A stretch of 64,000 nt of DNA from Affinundibacterium flavidum (GCF_014284175.1 NZ_JACOGA010000003.1:62001-126000), one strand, 5' to 3'. Counted from the stretch's first letter, positions 35,339 through 44,933 are shown. Notes: a model not told the origin generated them from the sequence alone. A program made the numbers and translations.

Positions 35339-35890
35339 TTATCCTAGCGTCGGCACAATCACATAATCGACTTGCTGGTGAAATCGCTCTGGGTTCGCAT
35401 CAAAGTCACGACGTTGAATGATACTGTGTTCATCTAGCGCCAAGTCTGTCGCCAACACACCGTCCAAATGATCAATTTCGTGTTGCAACAATTCTGCGAG
35501 GGATTGCCCTAAGTGTTCCCATGATTGCTGACGGCCTTTTTCATCGATAAATTGCACCGAGATCGACAGGTGCCGTCGTACTTTGACGAGTAACTCGGGA
35601 AAACACATGCAATCGTCCCACATCGTAAAGGTCTGCTCGCTGCGCCAAGTGATCTTGGGATTAATCATGCTAAATGTCCCTTCACCCAAATTTAAGGCGA
35701 TGAATCGTTTGGCAATCCCTAGTTGTGGTGCGGCGATACCGCGACCAAATCCATGTTGTGCACGGAAGACATTCAATGTTGCTTGCAGGGTCTGATTTTC
35801 TTGCTGAAATTGAAGATCATGACAGTCGTCGACATCGACACTGTGCCGGCGCAAACGTACATCATCTAAAGGCAAAACTGAGGGTAGCAT
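35339..35890 (-). CDS. Divergent peptide deformylase-like protein
   Basis: 183 aa from the ATG at 35890 with TAGGAA upstream. Motif 1 GRGIAAPQLG and motif 3 QHEIDHLDG (His137, Glu138, His141) are intact, but motif 2, normally EGCLS, is here DDCMCFP (Cys94). The metal ligands Cys, His, His are therefore present. This matches a divergent deformylase-like subgroup and not the housekeeping enzyme, which is usually next to fmt. No fmt is near, so a secondary or different hydrolase role is likely. Confidence 0.75.
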   Translation of the reverse strand: MLPSVLPLDDVRLRRHSVDVDDCHDLQFQQENQTLQATLNVFRAQHGFGRGIAAPQLGIAKRFIALNLGEGTFSMINPKITWRSEQTFTMWDDCMCFPELLVKVRRHLSISVQFIDEKGRQQSWEHLGQSLAELLQHEIDHLDGVLATDLALDEHSIIQRRDFDANPERFHQQVDYVIVPTLG

Positions 35891-36227
35891 AATCAAATTC
35901 CTACGATGCAAGGCGAAATATTTTGTGTGGCTGCTGCTCTAAGATATTGATGGTAGCGCAATTTTATTATATGAAAGAAGTCTCCGACCACTTTCAAACA
36001 CCGCTTGAAGCGTGGATTACGGCGTCACTTGAAACATCGCTTGAAACATCATAGCCCAGCAACTGCCAGCGACTACCAGTAATTACCAACACTTATCGAT
36101 GCAAAAATCAAAAAAACACGTGAGCTTCCACTAAGAATATTTTGGTGAAGCCTAATCGAAAATCTCGCCTGCATCAGCTACACTCGCTTTATTTTTTTAT
36201 ACACCACAATTAAGCAAAGTCACTCCG
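35891..36227. other. 337-bp divergent intergenic region
   Basis: It holds degenerate repeats, including CTTGAAACATCG/CTTGAAACATCA (36028-36051) and CCAGCAACTGCCAGCGACTA-like units. No gene or RNA was recognised. Confidence 0.5.
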
Positions 36228-36491
36228 ATGCCGATTCAATTCAAAACCGAACTACGCAAACAAGCGATTACCTCATTGCAACGTTATTTCGATCTCAACA
36301 TGGAAGAAAAATTAGGTAATTTACAAGCAGATGCCCTATTGAATTTTTTATTAGAAGAAATTGGTCCTAGCATTTACAACCAAGCAGTCAACGATGTGCA
36401 GAATCACTTACAAACACGCGTACAAGAACTTGACATAGATGTACATGCAGAAGAATTCGCTTATTGGAACAAGGCAAAGAAAAAACCGTAA
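36228..36491 (+). CDS. DUF2164 protein
   Basis: 87 aa. It fits DUF2164: MPIQFKTELRKQAITSLQRYF, then LGNLQADALLNFLLEEIGPSIYNQAVNDVQ. Helical, soluble, function unknown. It is single, with its promoter in the repeat-rich spacer upstream, and a GAF-PAS-GGDEF-EAL gene follows at 36669. Confidence 0.85.
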   Translation: MPIQFKTELRKQAITSLQRYFDLNMEEKLGNLQADALLNFLLEEIGPSIYNQAVNDVQNHLQTRVQELDIDVHAEEFAYWNKAKKKP

Positions 36492-36668
36492 TTACTGAGT
36501 TCAATATTCAAACCTTGTTAATTTTTCATTATCAGATTTGATCAAAAACACACTTGAGACAAATCTGTTGGAATTTATCCATGCATTTCTTGACGCACCC
36601 AGTTTCGTAAGGAATACTCATGAGGTGCCTATTTCCTGCAATTTCCATATCAGTCAACCGAATGTATC

Positions 36669-38927
36669 ATGTCAGGCACTCATAAAGAATTTGATTCTGA
36701 TCAGCTCAACAAAGTGCTGCTGCAGCTCTGCAAGCAGCTAGAGCGCGCTTGGAAGCTTGAAGACATACTGCTCGCCTACGCACCGGTTGCAATCGAAGTC
36801 CTTGGTTATCCCCATGTTTGGTTGGCGATTTTCAATCAAAAGCCTGGCATCCTCTCGGTGATTAATCACTTAAGCTCAGGACAAGAAACCGATACCTCTC
36901 GCATGATACAAAGCGTTGATATCCCGATTGAGGGAGATCGTATGCTGGAAGAGATCATGGATGCAGAACATATTGTCATCGTTGAAGATGCGCGTACTGA
37001 TCCTCGCACCAATAAAGACATGGTTGCGCTCATTCAAAATCGTACCATTATTAATGCGCCATTAATCCTCGCGGAGCAAAAATTAGGCGCACTCGGCATG
37101 GGCACCTATGGCGATGAAGAGGGTGTACGCCCTCCTCAACCTTGGCAACTAGAATTTATGCAAGCCATGGCTGGTCATATCGCGGTCGCCTTAGATCGCG
37201 TCAAATTTATGCGTGCCCGTCAAGATGCAGAAGATGCTTTGCATGCCTCGGTTGAATTTGCCAATAGCTTGATTCAAGCAATGCAAGATGGGTTCTCGGT
37301 GCTAAATCCTGATGGCGTGCAAACCGAAGTGAATCCAGCATTTTGTCTTATGACTGGCTTTAGCCGGGAAGAATTACTCGGGTGCCGCGCCCCTTTCCCG
37401 TATTGGCCAGAAGAAGAAATAACGAACTTACAAGCTACGTATAGTGCAATCACCGAAGGCAATTTTAGTGAACGTGAATTAGTATTCATGCGTAAAAATG
37501 GTGAGCGGTTTCCGATTACCATGAACCCGTCGGCGGTCAAGAATAAAGAAGGCAACATCACCACGTTCATTGCCACAGTCAAAGATATTTCCGAACGTAA
37601 GGCAGCGGAAAATGTCATCAAGTTCCAAGCTACGCATGATGAATTAACCGGTCTAGGAAATCGTCGCGCATTTGAGCAGATCTTAGGCCATTTATTTGCG
37701 CAAACGCGGTTAAAGAATCAACAGCACGTCTTATGCTACCTGGACCTGGATGAATTTAAAGTCATCAATGACACTTGCGGCCATGCTGCTGGCGATGAAT
37801 TATTGCGCCAAGTTGCACTCAAATTTAGTAGCGTTTTAAGAGCCGAAGATCATCTGTGCCGGATTGGTGGTGACGAATTCGGAATGATTTTGCATCATCA
37901 AGATGTCGATCAAGCCCTGCATATCGCTGAACGACTTCAACAACAATTAGCGAGTTTCCGCTTCCAATGGCTAGATCGCTCATTTGCCGTTGGCGTTAGC
38001 ATCGGCATGGTTGTTTTAAATGAGCAAAGCGAGAGCGTTGGCGTCTTATTGCAATCCGCTGATAGCGCTTGCTATGTCGCCAAAGACGCCGGACGTGGAC
38101 GTATTCACGTCTACGCCAGTGATGATCCCGCACTAGCGCAGCGTTACGGCGTGATGGAATGGGTCAGCCGCATAGAAAATGCGCTATCCGAAAATCTGTT
38201 TGCCTTGTACGGTCAAAAAATACTTAGTATCAACGGTGCCAACACAGGTCGTTTACACTGCGAGTTTTTGTTACGGATGCAAGATGGACATGGCGGCATC
38301 ATTGCTCCTGGAGCATTTATGCCAGCGGTGGAACGTTATCATCTGGCAGCACGCGTCGATCGATGGGTTGTCAGTCATGCTTTAGCATGGATGTGCGTAC
38401 ATCAAGAAGACATGGAATTGTGCTCTATCAATCTCTCGGGCCAGAGCTTGAGTGACAAAAATTTTCTGGATTTTGTGAATACAGAAATCAGCAATTCAGG
38501 CTTAGATTGTGAAAAGATTTGTTTTGAAATCACAGAGACCGCAGCAATTGCAAATATCGAACTAGCGCAAGACTTTATGCAAGAATTGAGCGCACGGGGT
38601 TGCCGTTTCTCATTAGACGATTTTGGCAGTGGCTTATCTTCCTTTGCTTACCTGCGCAACCTCGATGTCGACATTCTCAAGATTGATGGCCAATTTGTAT
38701 GCGACATCGACAGCAATCCTATCAATCTGGCGATGGTGAAATCGATTCATGAAATTGCTGGATTAATGGGCAAGAAAACCGTCGCGGAATTTGTTGAAAA
38801 TCAAGCTGTTTTAAAAATACTCAAAGACCTTGGTATCCATTATGCGCAAGGCTATGCTATTGCTTATCCCATACCTGTCGATCAGTTGTTAAGCGTCCAA
38901 ACTACGTCAATCCAAACTTTCGCTTAA
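36669..38927 (+). CDS. GAF-PAS-GGDEF-EAL c-di-GMP protein
   Basis: 752 aa, no membrane segments. GAF at 20-175, PAS at 190-315, GGDEF at 320-480 with an intact GGDEF (400-404), EAL at 490-745. The EAL signature is EFL (Glu532), while other phosphodiesterase residues are present: ITET, SLDDFGSG, LKIDGQF, AEFVE, AQGYAIAYP. It may therefore make and degrade c-di-GMP, with GAF/PAS input deciding the balance. No Shine-Dalgarno is visible before the ATG. It fits functionally with the YcgR-like receptor and HDOD protein elsewhere in the window. Confidence 0.9.
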   Translation: MSGTHKEFDSDQLNKVLLQLCKQLERAWKLEDILLAYAPVAIEVLGYPHVWLAIFNQKPGILSVINHLSSGQETDTSRMIQSVDIPIEGDRMLEEIMDAEHIVIVEDARTDPRTNKDMVALIQNRTIINAPLILAEQKLGALGMGTYGDEEGVRPPQPWQLEFMQAMAGHIAVALDRVKFMRARQDAEDALHASVEFANSLIQAMQDGFSVLNPDGVQTEVNPAFCLMTGFSREELLGCRAPFPYWPEEEITNLQATYSAITEGNFSERELVFMRKNGERFPITMNPSAVKNKEGNITTFIATVKDISERKAAENVIKFQATHDELTGLGNRRAFEQILGHLFAQTRLKNQQHVLCYLDLDEFKVINDTCGHAAGDELLRQVALKFSSVLRAEDHLCRIGGDEFGMILHHQDVDQALHIAERLQQQLASFRFQWLDRSFAVGVSIGMVVLNEQSESVGVLLQSADSACYVAKDAGRGRIHVYASDDPALAQRYGVMEWVSRIENALSENLFALYGQKILSINGANTGRLHCEFLLRMQDGHGGIIAPGAFMPAVERYHLAARVDRWVVSHALAWMCVHQEDMELCSINLSGQSLSDKNFLDFVNTEISNSGLDCEKICFEITETAAIANIELAQDFMQELSARGCRFSLDDFGSGLSSFAYLRNLDVDILKIDGQFVCDIDSNPINLAMVKSIHEIAGLMGKKTVAEFVENQAVLKILKDLGIHYAQGYAIAYPIPVDQLLSVQTTSIQTFA

Positions 38928-39048
38928 AATCGTACTCAGTTCGATTTTGAGTTGATCACTCGGCTCGTGAATTATCGTCAAGCCATCCGTTGACGACGTA
39001 ACGATATCAGTTTTTCATACCCACATCTTGCACCTCGATAGGATTACT

Positions 39049-40509
39049 ATGAACCATAGCCTAGACTACAGCCCACAAGAATTAAGCGATATTTTGCAAA
39101 AGACTAGCGATCTAGTATTAGAACAATATGCCAAGGTCGATCAGCAAGATGGTTTTCATCACTTCCCGCAAGCGGAAGTCGCCTCATGGTTTGACGAACC
39201 ATTGCCACGGGCAAGCACTAATGCGCTGGCCTTGCTAGATCTGGTCAAACAACGGGTATTAGACACTGCAACAGGTAACCTCGGGCCAAATATGTATGCC
39301 TATGTCATGGCAGGTGGTAATCAGATATCTACCGTCGCCGATTTTCTTTGTTCAACCATCAATCAAAACGCGACCAAATGGCATCTCGGTGCGGCGATGA
39401 CAGAGATAGAAAAGCGCGTAGTGAAATGGACTGCCGAAATGATAGGCTACACACCCGATGCTGGTGGTGTGATGGTCAGTGGCGGATCGGCAGCAACCCT
39501 GACTGGCTTAACCGTCGCCCGCAATATTTTCTGGCGCAAACACAATATCAATAAGAATGGCCTGTTCGGCATGAAGCCATTCACCGTGTATTGCAGCACC
39601 GAAACCCATAGCAGCACCGACAAAAGTGTGTCTTTGCTTGGCATAGGCACCAATCAATTGCGCCGCGTTGCAACGGACACTGACTTCAAAATCGATTTGG
39701 ATAAACTACAACTTCAAATCGAGCAAGACATCGCTGCTGGCTTTACCCCCTTTTGCATCGTCGGCAATGCTGGCACGGTGAATACCGGTGCAATCGATGA
39801 TTTAACAGCACTCTCACAAATTGCCAAACAGCATGGCATGTGGCTACACGTTGATGGAGCCTACGGTGGTTTAGTCTCTTCTCTACCCGAATTGAAAACG
39901 AAATATGCAGGCATGGAATTGGCCGATTCGATTGCGCTCGATTTTCATAAGTGGCTGTATCAACCATTCGAAATTGGCTGCACGCTGGTGCACAATTGGG
40001 ATGTGCTGCGGGAATCCTATTTTAAGCAGGCCGATTATCTGGATACTTCATTAGAGGTCAAAACAGATCGTTTAGAATTCAATGAACATTATTTCCAATT
40101 GTCGCGTAACGCCAAGGCTTTCAAAGTGTGGATGTCCTTAAAGGCCTACGGCTTTACCCAGATTCAAGCGATGATGCAAAAAGATCTGGATCTGACTCGC
40201 TATCTGGAAAAACAAGTACGAACATCGAAAGATTTTGAATTGAAATCGCGCAGTGATTTAGCGATTGCCTGCTTCCGTTATATCGGTACAGGTCTAAGCT
40301 CTGAACAAATTATTCGCGTCAACCAAGAGTTGATTCCTGCACTAGAAACCGATGGCCGCGTGTTTATCACTGGCACTAAACTCAACGGGGAATTTGTCTT
40401 GCGTGCCTGCATTATCAATCATCGTAAGAGCGAGGCATCAATTGATTATTTGCTTGATGTGGTGCGCGACGTCGCTCAAAAACTAAGCTCAAAATTAAGC
40501 TCGAATTGA
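39049..40509 (+). CDS. PLP-dependent group II amino-acid decarboxylase
   Basis: 486 aa from the ATG at 39049 with TAGGA upstream. Group II fold: VSGGSAATLTGLTVARN, the Asp in LHVDGAYGG, and the PLP lysine K301 in ALDFHKWLYQP. The family covers glutamate, aromatic amino-acid and 2,4-diaminobutyrate decarboxylases; substrate cannot be fixed by eye. The C-terminus (KLSSKLSSN) is encoded by a 12-bp DNA duplication (AACTAAGCTCAA-like), so the end may be variable. The gene is convergent with a kinase gene 7 bp away. Confidence 0.88.
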   Translation: MNHSLDYSPQELSDILQKTSDLVLEQYAKVDQQDGFHHFPQAEVASWFDEPLPRASTNALALLDLVKQRVLDTATGNLGPNMYAYVMAGGNQISTVADFLCSTINQNATKWHLGAAMTEIEKRVVKWTAEMIGYTPDAGGVMVSGGSAATLTGLTVARNIFWRKHNINKNGLFGMKPFTVYCSTETHSSTDKSVSLLGIGTNQLRRVATDTDFKIDLDKLQLQIEQDIAAGFTPFCIVGNAGTVNTGAIDDLTALSQIAKQHGMWLHVDGAYGGLVSSLPELKTKYAGMELADSIALDFHKWLYQPFEIGCTLVHNWDVLRESYFKQADYLDTSLEVKTDRLEFNEHYFQLSRNAKAFKVWMSLKAYGFTQIQAMMQKDLDLTRYLEKQVRTSKDFELKSRSDLAIACFRYIGTGLSSEQIIRVNQELIPALETDGRVFITGTKLNGEFVLRACIINHRKSEASIDYLLDVVRDVAQKLSSKLSSN

Positions 40510-40516
40510 GAGTCGA

Positions 40517-42181
40517 CTAATCTTCAGCAAGCAAAGGCAATAGCAAAGTAAATCGTGTACCAACCTCGATGTCGGATTGCACACTAATTTGCCCGCGCAA
40601 TAAACCGCTGACTATGTTGTAACAAATATTTAAGCCAAGGCCTGAGCCGCCTTGGCCAAATTTCGTCGTAAAGAATGGATCAAAGATTCTGTCCAAATTA
40701 TGCGTCTGAATACCAACGCCATTATCGCCAAACTGCATCTGTACAAAACGACTATCGTGCTCGTCCAGCTTCGCCGTCAGCGTCAGCTCTCCCCCATCTC
40801 GCCCTTCAAAACCATGGAGCACGGCATTATTAAATAAATTGGAAATTACCTGAATTAAGGGACCAGGATAACTATCCATCACAATCTCGGACGGAATATC
40901 GATACGATATGAAATCTTGGTTTTCTTCAGTTGCGGTTGTAAAGTGATTGCCAGCTCTTCCATCGTTTTGAGTAAATTAAATCGACGTCGGTTTTCACTG
41001 GCTTGATCGACTGCTACCGTTTTAAAACTATTGATTAGTTCTGATGCACGTTTGAGATTCTTGCTCAATAAATCAGCGGCTTCCGCCATGTCTGCGGCGA
41101 AGCGATTCAAGGTCGATTTCTTAATACTGGCATCGTTGTGCGCATGTTCAAATTCCTCCACCTTTTCACTCACCGTCGTCGAGACCGTATATGCGTTGCC
41201 TATAGGCGTATTCAATTCATGGGCGATACCTGCAACTAAAGAACCGAGGCTGGCCAATTTTTCTTTACTAATTAATTGACGCTGTGCCTCTTTGAGTTGC
41301 ATCAAATTATTTTCCAACTGCTGTTTAGAATTCTCTAATTCGAGCGTACGGCTTTGTACGCGAGACTCTAGTGATTGATTCAACTCGGTGATTTCATTAA
41401 TTTTTGCCTGAACCGCATCCACCATGCGATTAAAATGCGCCGACATCAAATCTAATTCATTGTTGCCAGAAACTGCAATCCGCATATGGAAATTGCCCGC
41501 CACAATTTCACGACTGGCCAAATTCATTTGTTGCAAACTCTTAGTGATTTGCCGTCCAAGAAAAACAATCGCAAAGAAAGTCAGCAACACCACTACCAAA
41601 GTACGCATCAAAGAATTCATACGTTCATTCGTAGTCGCAGCAATAATATTCTTCGTCGATAATCCATACTGCAAGAAGCCAATTTCATTGCCTGGTAATA
41701 GCAAGCGATTACGTACATGAATGATACCTGAGCGTGCAGCTTTCTCGTAGTTACTGGCTATGTCTGGAGCTGGAGTGGCGGCATTCAGCGCCAAGGTAGA
41801 GATTAATGGTTTATCTTGAGAATTAGCGACCAGTACATAGGTCAAACCATTTTTTGCTTCTTTGTCCAAAATCTCATCAAGAAACGTCTGCACCGTCTGC
41901 AAATCATTATTGCTGGCGTAAGTAGAAACGGTGAGATTCAGTAGTTGCGAAGTTTGCCCTACACTCAGTTTGATGTTTTCCAATAAGGCCGCATCCAGCG
42001 TACGATTCCCAGTGTACAGCACATTAGCAACCAACAAACCAGACGCCAAAAAGGCGATGGCCGTAAATTGTCCAGTGATCGTCGAGAAAAAACGTAAGAA
42101 TAAGGAGCGCATTGTCGTCAATTTATATGCGTGCAAAAAGACCTTGTAAAACCAGCGCGGAAGCAAAAGTATACTTTCCAT
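40517..42181 (-). CDS. HAMP-domain sensor histidine kinase
   Basis: About 554 aa from the ATG at 42181; ATG codons at 42205-side GTG and 42112 are alternatives. Two membrane segments (about residues 40-60 and 190-215) enclose a periplasmic sensor, then HAMP, a coiled coil (LNQSLESRVQSRTLELENSK), the H-box His321 (IAHELNTPIGN), and an ATPase with N-box NLFNNAVLHGFEG and GLGL. The H-box is shared with the kinase at 2773-4539. No response regulator is adjacent, so it is an orphan and its partner is unknown. Confidence 0.88.
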   Translation of the reverse strand: MESILLLPRWFYKVFLHAYKLTTMRSLFLRFFSTITGQFTAIAFLASGLLVANVLYTGNRTLDAALLENIKLSVGQTSQLLNLTVSTYASNNDLQTVQTFLDEILDKEAKNGLTYVLVANSQDKPLISTLALNAATPAPDIASNYEKAARSGIIHVRNRLLLPGNEIGFLQYGLSTKNIIAATTNERMNSLMRTLVVVLLTFFAIVFLGRQITKSLQQMNLASREIVAGNFHMRIAVSGNNELDLMSAHFNRMVDAVQAKINEITELNQSLESRVQSRTLELENSKQQLENNLMQLKEAQRQLISKEKLASLGSLVAGIAHELNTPIGNAYTVSTTVSEKVEEFEHAHNDASIKKSTLNRFAADMAEAADLLSKNLKRASELINSFKTVAVDQASENRRRFNLLKTMEELAITLQPQLKKTKISYRIDIPSEIVMDSYPGPLIQVISNLFNNAVLHGFEGRDGGELTLTAKLDEHDSRFVQMQFGDNGVGIQTHNLDRIFDPFFTTKFGQGGSGLGLNICYNIVSGLLRGQISVQSDIEVGTRFTLLLPLLAED

Positions 42182-42224
42182 CGGAGTCCATATCAGGTCA
42201 GGCACTTCGGCTTTTGTTTGTTGG

Positions 42225-42260
42225 GCTTGCTATTTAGCTTGCTACTTAGCTTGCGATTTA
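42225..42260. repeat. 12-bp tandem repeat x3 upstream of the HAMP kinase
   Basis: GCTTGCTATTTA, GCTTGCTACTTA, GCTTGCGATTTA lie head to tail just before the kinase start (minus strand). Confidence 0.85.
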
Positions 42261-42447
42261 ACACCACGTCACTTCGGCAGTTAGCCAGGTAACGCAATAG
42301 CGATCACCAACGCAAAAAGCAATCTGATTATTCTAAGCTAAGAATAAACAGGGATTGTGACAATAATAAGTCGCGGCACGATTCTGCCGTATTTCTGTTG
42401 CAAAAAACAGCAAATCCAATATTCACTTCCGATTATCTATAGGCAAA

Positions 42448-42840
42448 TCAATCAGGAACGATTGCGGTGACTTCAATTTCGACTCTAGCCTTGTCTTCAA
42501 TCAAGCCAGCTACCTGTACCGCTGCCATCGCAGGAAAATGTTTCCCAATTACGTCGCGATAGGCAGCGCCGATTTCTTTGTAAGCAGCCACATATTCTTT
42601 TTTATCGATTACATACCAAGTCATACGCACAATGTGTTCAGGCTTTGCACCACCTTCGGCTAATACCTCAACAATATTTTGCAAAGCCTGACGCGTTTGC
42701 CCGGCAATATCATCACAATGAAATTGCTCTTGCCCATCCCAACCTATCATACCACCGACGCAAATCGTACGTCCTTTAGCTGCGACGCCATTCGAATAAC
42801 CGCGGGGTCTTACCCAGCCCGGTGGTTGTAAAAAGTCCAT
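42448..42840 (-). CDS. RidA-family protein (enamine/imine deaminase) of the anthranilate cluster
   Basis: 130 aa from the ATG at 42840, AAAGGA upstream with good spacing; an ATG at 42846 is too close to that site. RidA/YjgF fold: NGVAAKGRTICVGGMIGWDG, ALQNIVEVLAEGGAKPEHIVRMTWYVID, FPAMAAVQVAGLIEDKARVEIEVTAI. RidA proteins hydrolyse enamines and imines. In this cluster the ring amino group of 2-aminobenzoyl-CoA must be released, so deamination of the ring-derived intermediate is a sensible role. It is the last gene of the cluster on this strand, after a repeat-filled gap. Confidence 0.85.
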   Translation of the reverse strand: MDFLQPPGWVRPRGYSNGVAAKGRTICVGGMIGWDGQEQFHCDDIAGQTRQALQNIVEVLAEGGAKPEHIVRMTWYVIDKKEYVAAYKEIGAAYRDVIGKHFPAMAAVQVAGLIEDKARVEIEVTAIVPD

Positions 42841-42871
42841 ATGCATTCCTTTCAATAATTCTTGTAACCCA

Positions 42872-42957
42872 TAGGGTGCGCCGTGCGCACCGATGTTTAT
42901 CTATCGTCTGAGCGTTCTAATATCTAACCAAACGCTCGGTGCGCATGGCGCACCCTA
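42872..42957. repeat. 86-bp hairpin repeat, family B
   Basis: Arms TAGGGTGCGCCGTGCGCACC.. and ..GGTGCGCATGGCGCACCCTA (42872-42893, 42936-42957) pair over 22 bp with one G-T type difference, with inner GAGCGTT/AACGCTC. It lies in the gap upstream of the RidA gene. Confidence 0.8.
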
Positions 42958-43013
42958 CTAATATCCTTTGAAAAACTAAGATCGAGGCTATTAATAGCTG
43001 GTAGTTTTACCCG

Positions 43014-43055
43014 TAGGGTGCGCCGCGCGCACCAGTACCTATCTAGCTTCTGACC
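43014..43055. repeat. Half copy of family B
   Basis: TAGGGTGCGCCGCGCGCACC followed by a matching continuation of the left half of the 42872 element; the right half is missing. Confidence 0.65.
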
Positions 43056-43100
43056 TTAACACTATTTGCTTAGCCATCTGATGCGCACGACGCTGCCTAC

Positions 43101-43529
43101 TCAAGCACATTCGCTTGCCAAGTACTTCTGCATTTGTTCACGCAAGGCTATCGGCAATGCAATTGCTTTGCGTTCTTGTACCTGCGCCATCACCAATACC
43201 AAGCTAGCCTTCAGTCGTAAATCCTGCTCTTGTCCCAGCATCTGAATTTCTACCGTAGCAGAAGCTCGTCCTAATTTTGTCACACGCAATTCAGCGACTA
43301 ATTCATCACCCATCACACTAGTTTTCACAAAGTCAGTTTCTATGTGTACGGTGGGCAAACCTATACCTTGCACCATATGCATTTCATGAAAACTCATACC
43401 CAGCGCTTGCGCACACCAGTCTTCTACTACGCCGTTGATCAACTCAAAATAGCGAGGATAAAACACGATACCGGCCGGATCGCAATGCGCAAAACGTATA
43501 CTGATGGGTGTGCTGAAGACTAAGCTCAT
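43101..43529 (-). CDS. Acyl-CoA thioesterase, 4-hydroxybenzoyl-CoA thioesterase family
   Basis: 142 aa hotdog-fold protein with the family motif [21 protein letters not shown] (its Asp is the catalytic residue of the Pseudomonas-type enzyme). It overlaps the acyl-CoA dehydrogenase gene by 4 bp. In aromatic CoA pathways such enzymes release free acid from dead-end CoA esters and free CoA. Its specific substrate here is inferred. Confidence 0.88.
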   Translation of the reverse strand: MSLVFSTPISIRFAHCDPAGIVFYPRYFELINGVVEDWCAQALGMSFHEMHMVQGIGLPTVHIETDFVKTSVMGDELVAELRVTKLGRASATVEIQMLGQEQDLRLKASLVLVMAQVQERKAIALPIALREQMQKYLASECA

Positions 43530-44713
43530 GGATTTGCGTCCTTATAGTCTTTCAACATTTCACGGGCGATGATGAGTTGTTGCACTTCGGTAGCGCCTTC
43601 GTAAATGCGCAAAGCGCGAATTTCACGGTACAGTTTTTCTACAGGCACTTCGCTCATCACGCCCATACCACCAAACATCTGCACCGCAGCGTCGATCACT
43701 TGTTGCGCGCCTTCAGTGGCAACCATTTTTGCCATCGCTGCTTCTTTGGTGACGCGCTGTCCCTGATCACGTTGCCAGGCAGCTCGATACACGAGTAAAG
43801 CGGCGCTATCAATGGTGGTTGCCATCTGCGCGAGTTTGGCTTGCGTCAATTGAAAATCAGCGAGCGTCTGACCAAACATCTGACGACTGGTGGCACGCGC
43901 CATCGCTTCATCCAAAGCACGACGGGCAAAACCTAAGGCAGCAGCAGCGACAGACGTACGGAATACATCGAGCGTTGCCATTGCGACTTTAAAACCTTGT
44001 CCACCCTCACCTATACGCTGGCTGACAGGGATACGGCATTGATTAAATTTCAAACGCGCTAAAGGATGTGGGGCGATGACGTCTATCCGTTCAGCGATTT
44101 CAAAACCTTCTGTATCTGCATCAACGATAAAGGCCGAAATGCCACGCGCCGCCGCAGCCTCACCTGTACGCGCAAACACCACATAAAAATTGGCGATGCC
44201 ACCGTTTGAGATCCAGGTTTTTTCACCTTCCAATACATAATAGTCACCCTGCGCGTCGTGCACCAGAGTTGCAGCACATTGCATGGCAGCGACATCGGAA
44301 CCGGCATTCGGTTCGGATAAAGCAAAGGCGGAAATCAATTTACCTTGCCCGACTTTTTCTAGGTATGTGGCTTTTTGTTGTTCACTGCCAAACAAGCTAA
44401 TTGCACCAGTACCCAAACCTTGCATTGCGAAAGCGAAGTCGGCCAGGCCGGAATAGCGCGCCAATGTTTCGCGCAAAATGCAGATCGCACGCGTGTCGAT
44501 CACATCTTGAATCGCACCATAAGCCTTGCCACCGATTGCATGTTTGAGCCAACCGGCTTCACCAAGTTGCTTCACCAAATCACGACATTCCTGATCGACG
44601 TCTTTGCTGTGTGTGTGATGAATGTGTTGACTCGCCCAATGGTCTAATTGTGTTTGTAATTGGCGGTGCTCTTCGTTGAAGAAAGGCCAGTTTAGGTGGG
44701 ATGTGTTGGACAT
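43526..44713 (-). CDS. Acyl-CoA dehydrogenase of the anthranilate cluster
   Basis: 395 aa from the ATG at 44713 with AGGAAA upstream. Full acyl-CoA dehydrogenase pattern: [67 protein letters not shown], and the C-terminal [14 protein letters not shown]. In the 2-aminobenzoyl-CoA route, after ring reduction and opening, beta-oxidation-like steps follow, and this enzyme would oxidise one of the CoA intermediates. It begins a unit with the thioesterase gene, after a repeat-filled gap. Confidence 0.9.
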   Translation of the reverse strand: MSNTSHLNWPFFNEEHRQLQTQLDHWASQHIHHTHSKDVDQECRDLVKQLGEAGWLKHAIGGKAYGAIQDVIDTRAICILRETLARYSGLADFAFAMQGLGTGAISLFGSEQQKATYLEKVGQGKLISAFALSEPNAGSDVAAMQCAATLVHDAQGDYYVLEGEKTWISNGGIANFYVVFARTGEAAAARGISAFIVDADTEGFEIAERIDVIAPHPLARLKFNQCRIPVSQRIGEGGQGFKVAMATLDVFRTSVAAAALGFARRALDEAMARATSRQMFGQTLADFQLTQAKLAQMATTIDSAALLVYRAAWQRDQGQRVTKEAAMAKMVATEGAQQVIDAAVQMFGGMGVMSEVPVEKLYREIRALRIYEGATEVQQLIIAREMLKDYKDANP

Positions 44714-44786
44714 GTGTTTCCTATTCATTCTATCTATTCTTGGAACTTAGCAGATTGTTTTCTAATCGGGTAGACCGGTATCATTT

Positions 44787-44911
44787 GTAGGGTGGGTGCA
44801 ACCCGCGCTGTAAGTCACCTTAACGATTTATCGTTCAAATATTTTCTCTTGCATCAAATCACTATCGCGGCACCTTGAAAATTCTGGCGGCGCGGGTTGC
44901 ACCCGCCCTAC
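44787..44911. repeat. 125-bp inverted repeat, family C copy 1
   Basis: Arms GTAGGGTGGGTGCAACCCGC.. and ..GCGGGTTGCACCCGCCCTAC (24 bp, two changes, both tolerable as G-U). Copy 2 is at 49799-49867, with the same arms and a shorter middle. Confidence 0.85.
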
Positions 44912-44933
44912 GTAACTAATTCAAGTCTCTAAT

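Noticed and set aside
40517..42205. Kinase start at 42205 (GTG)
   Set aside because: The ATG at 42181 with GGA upstream is a better start; the extra eight residues add no feature.
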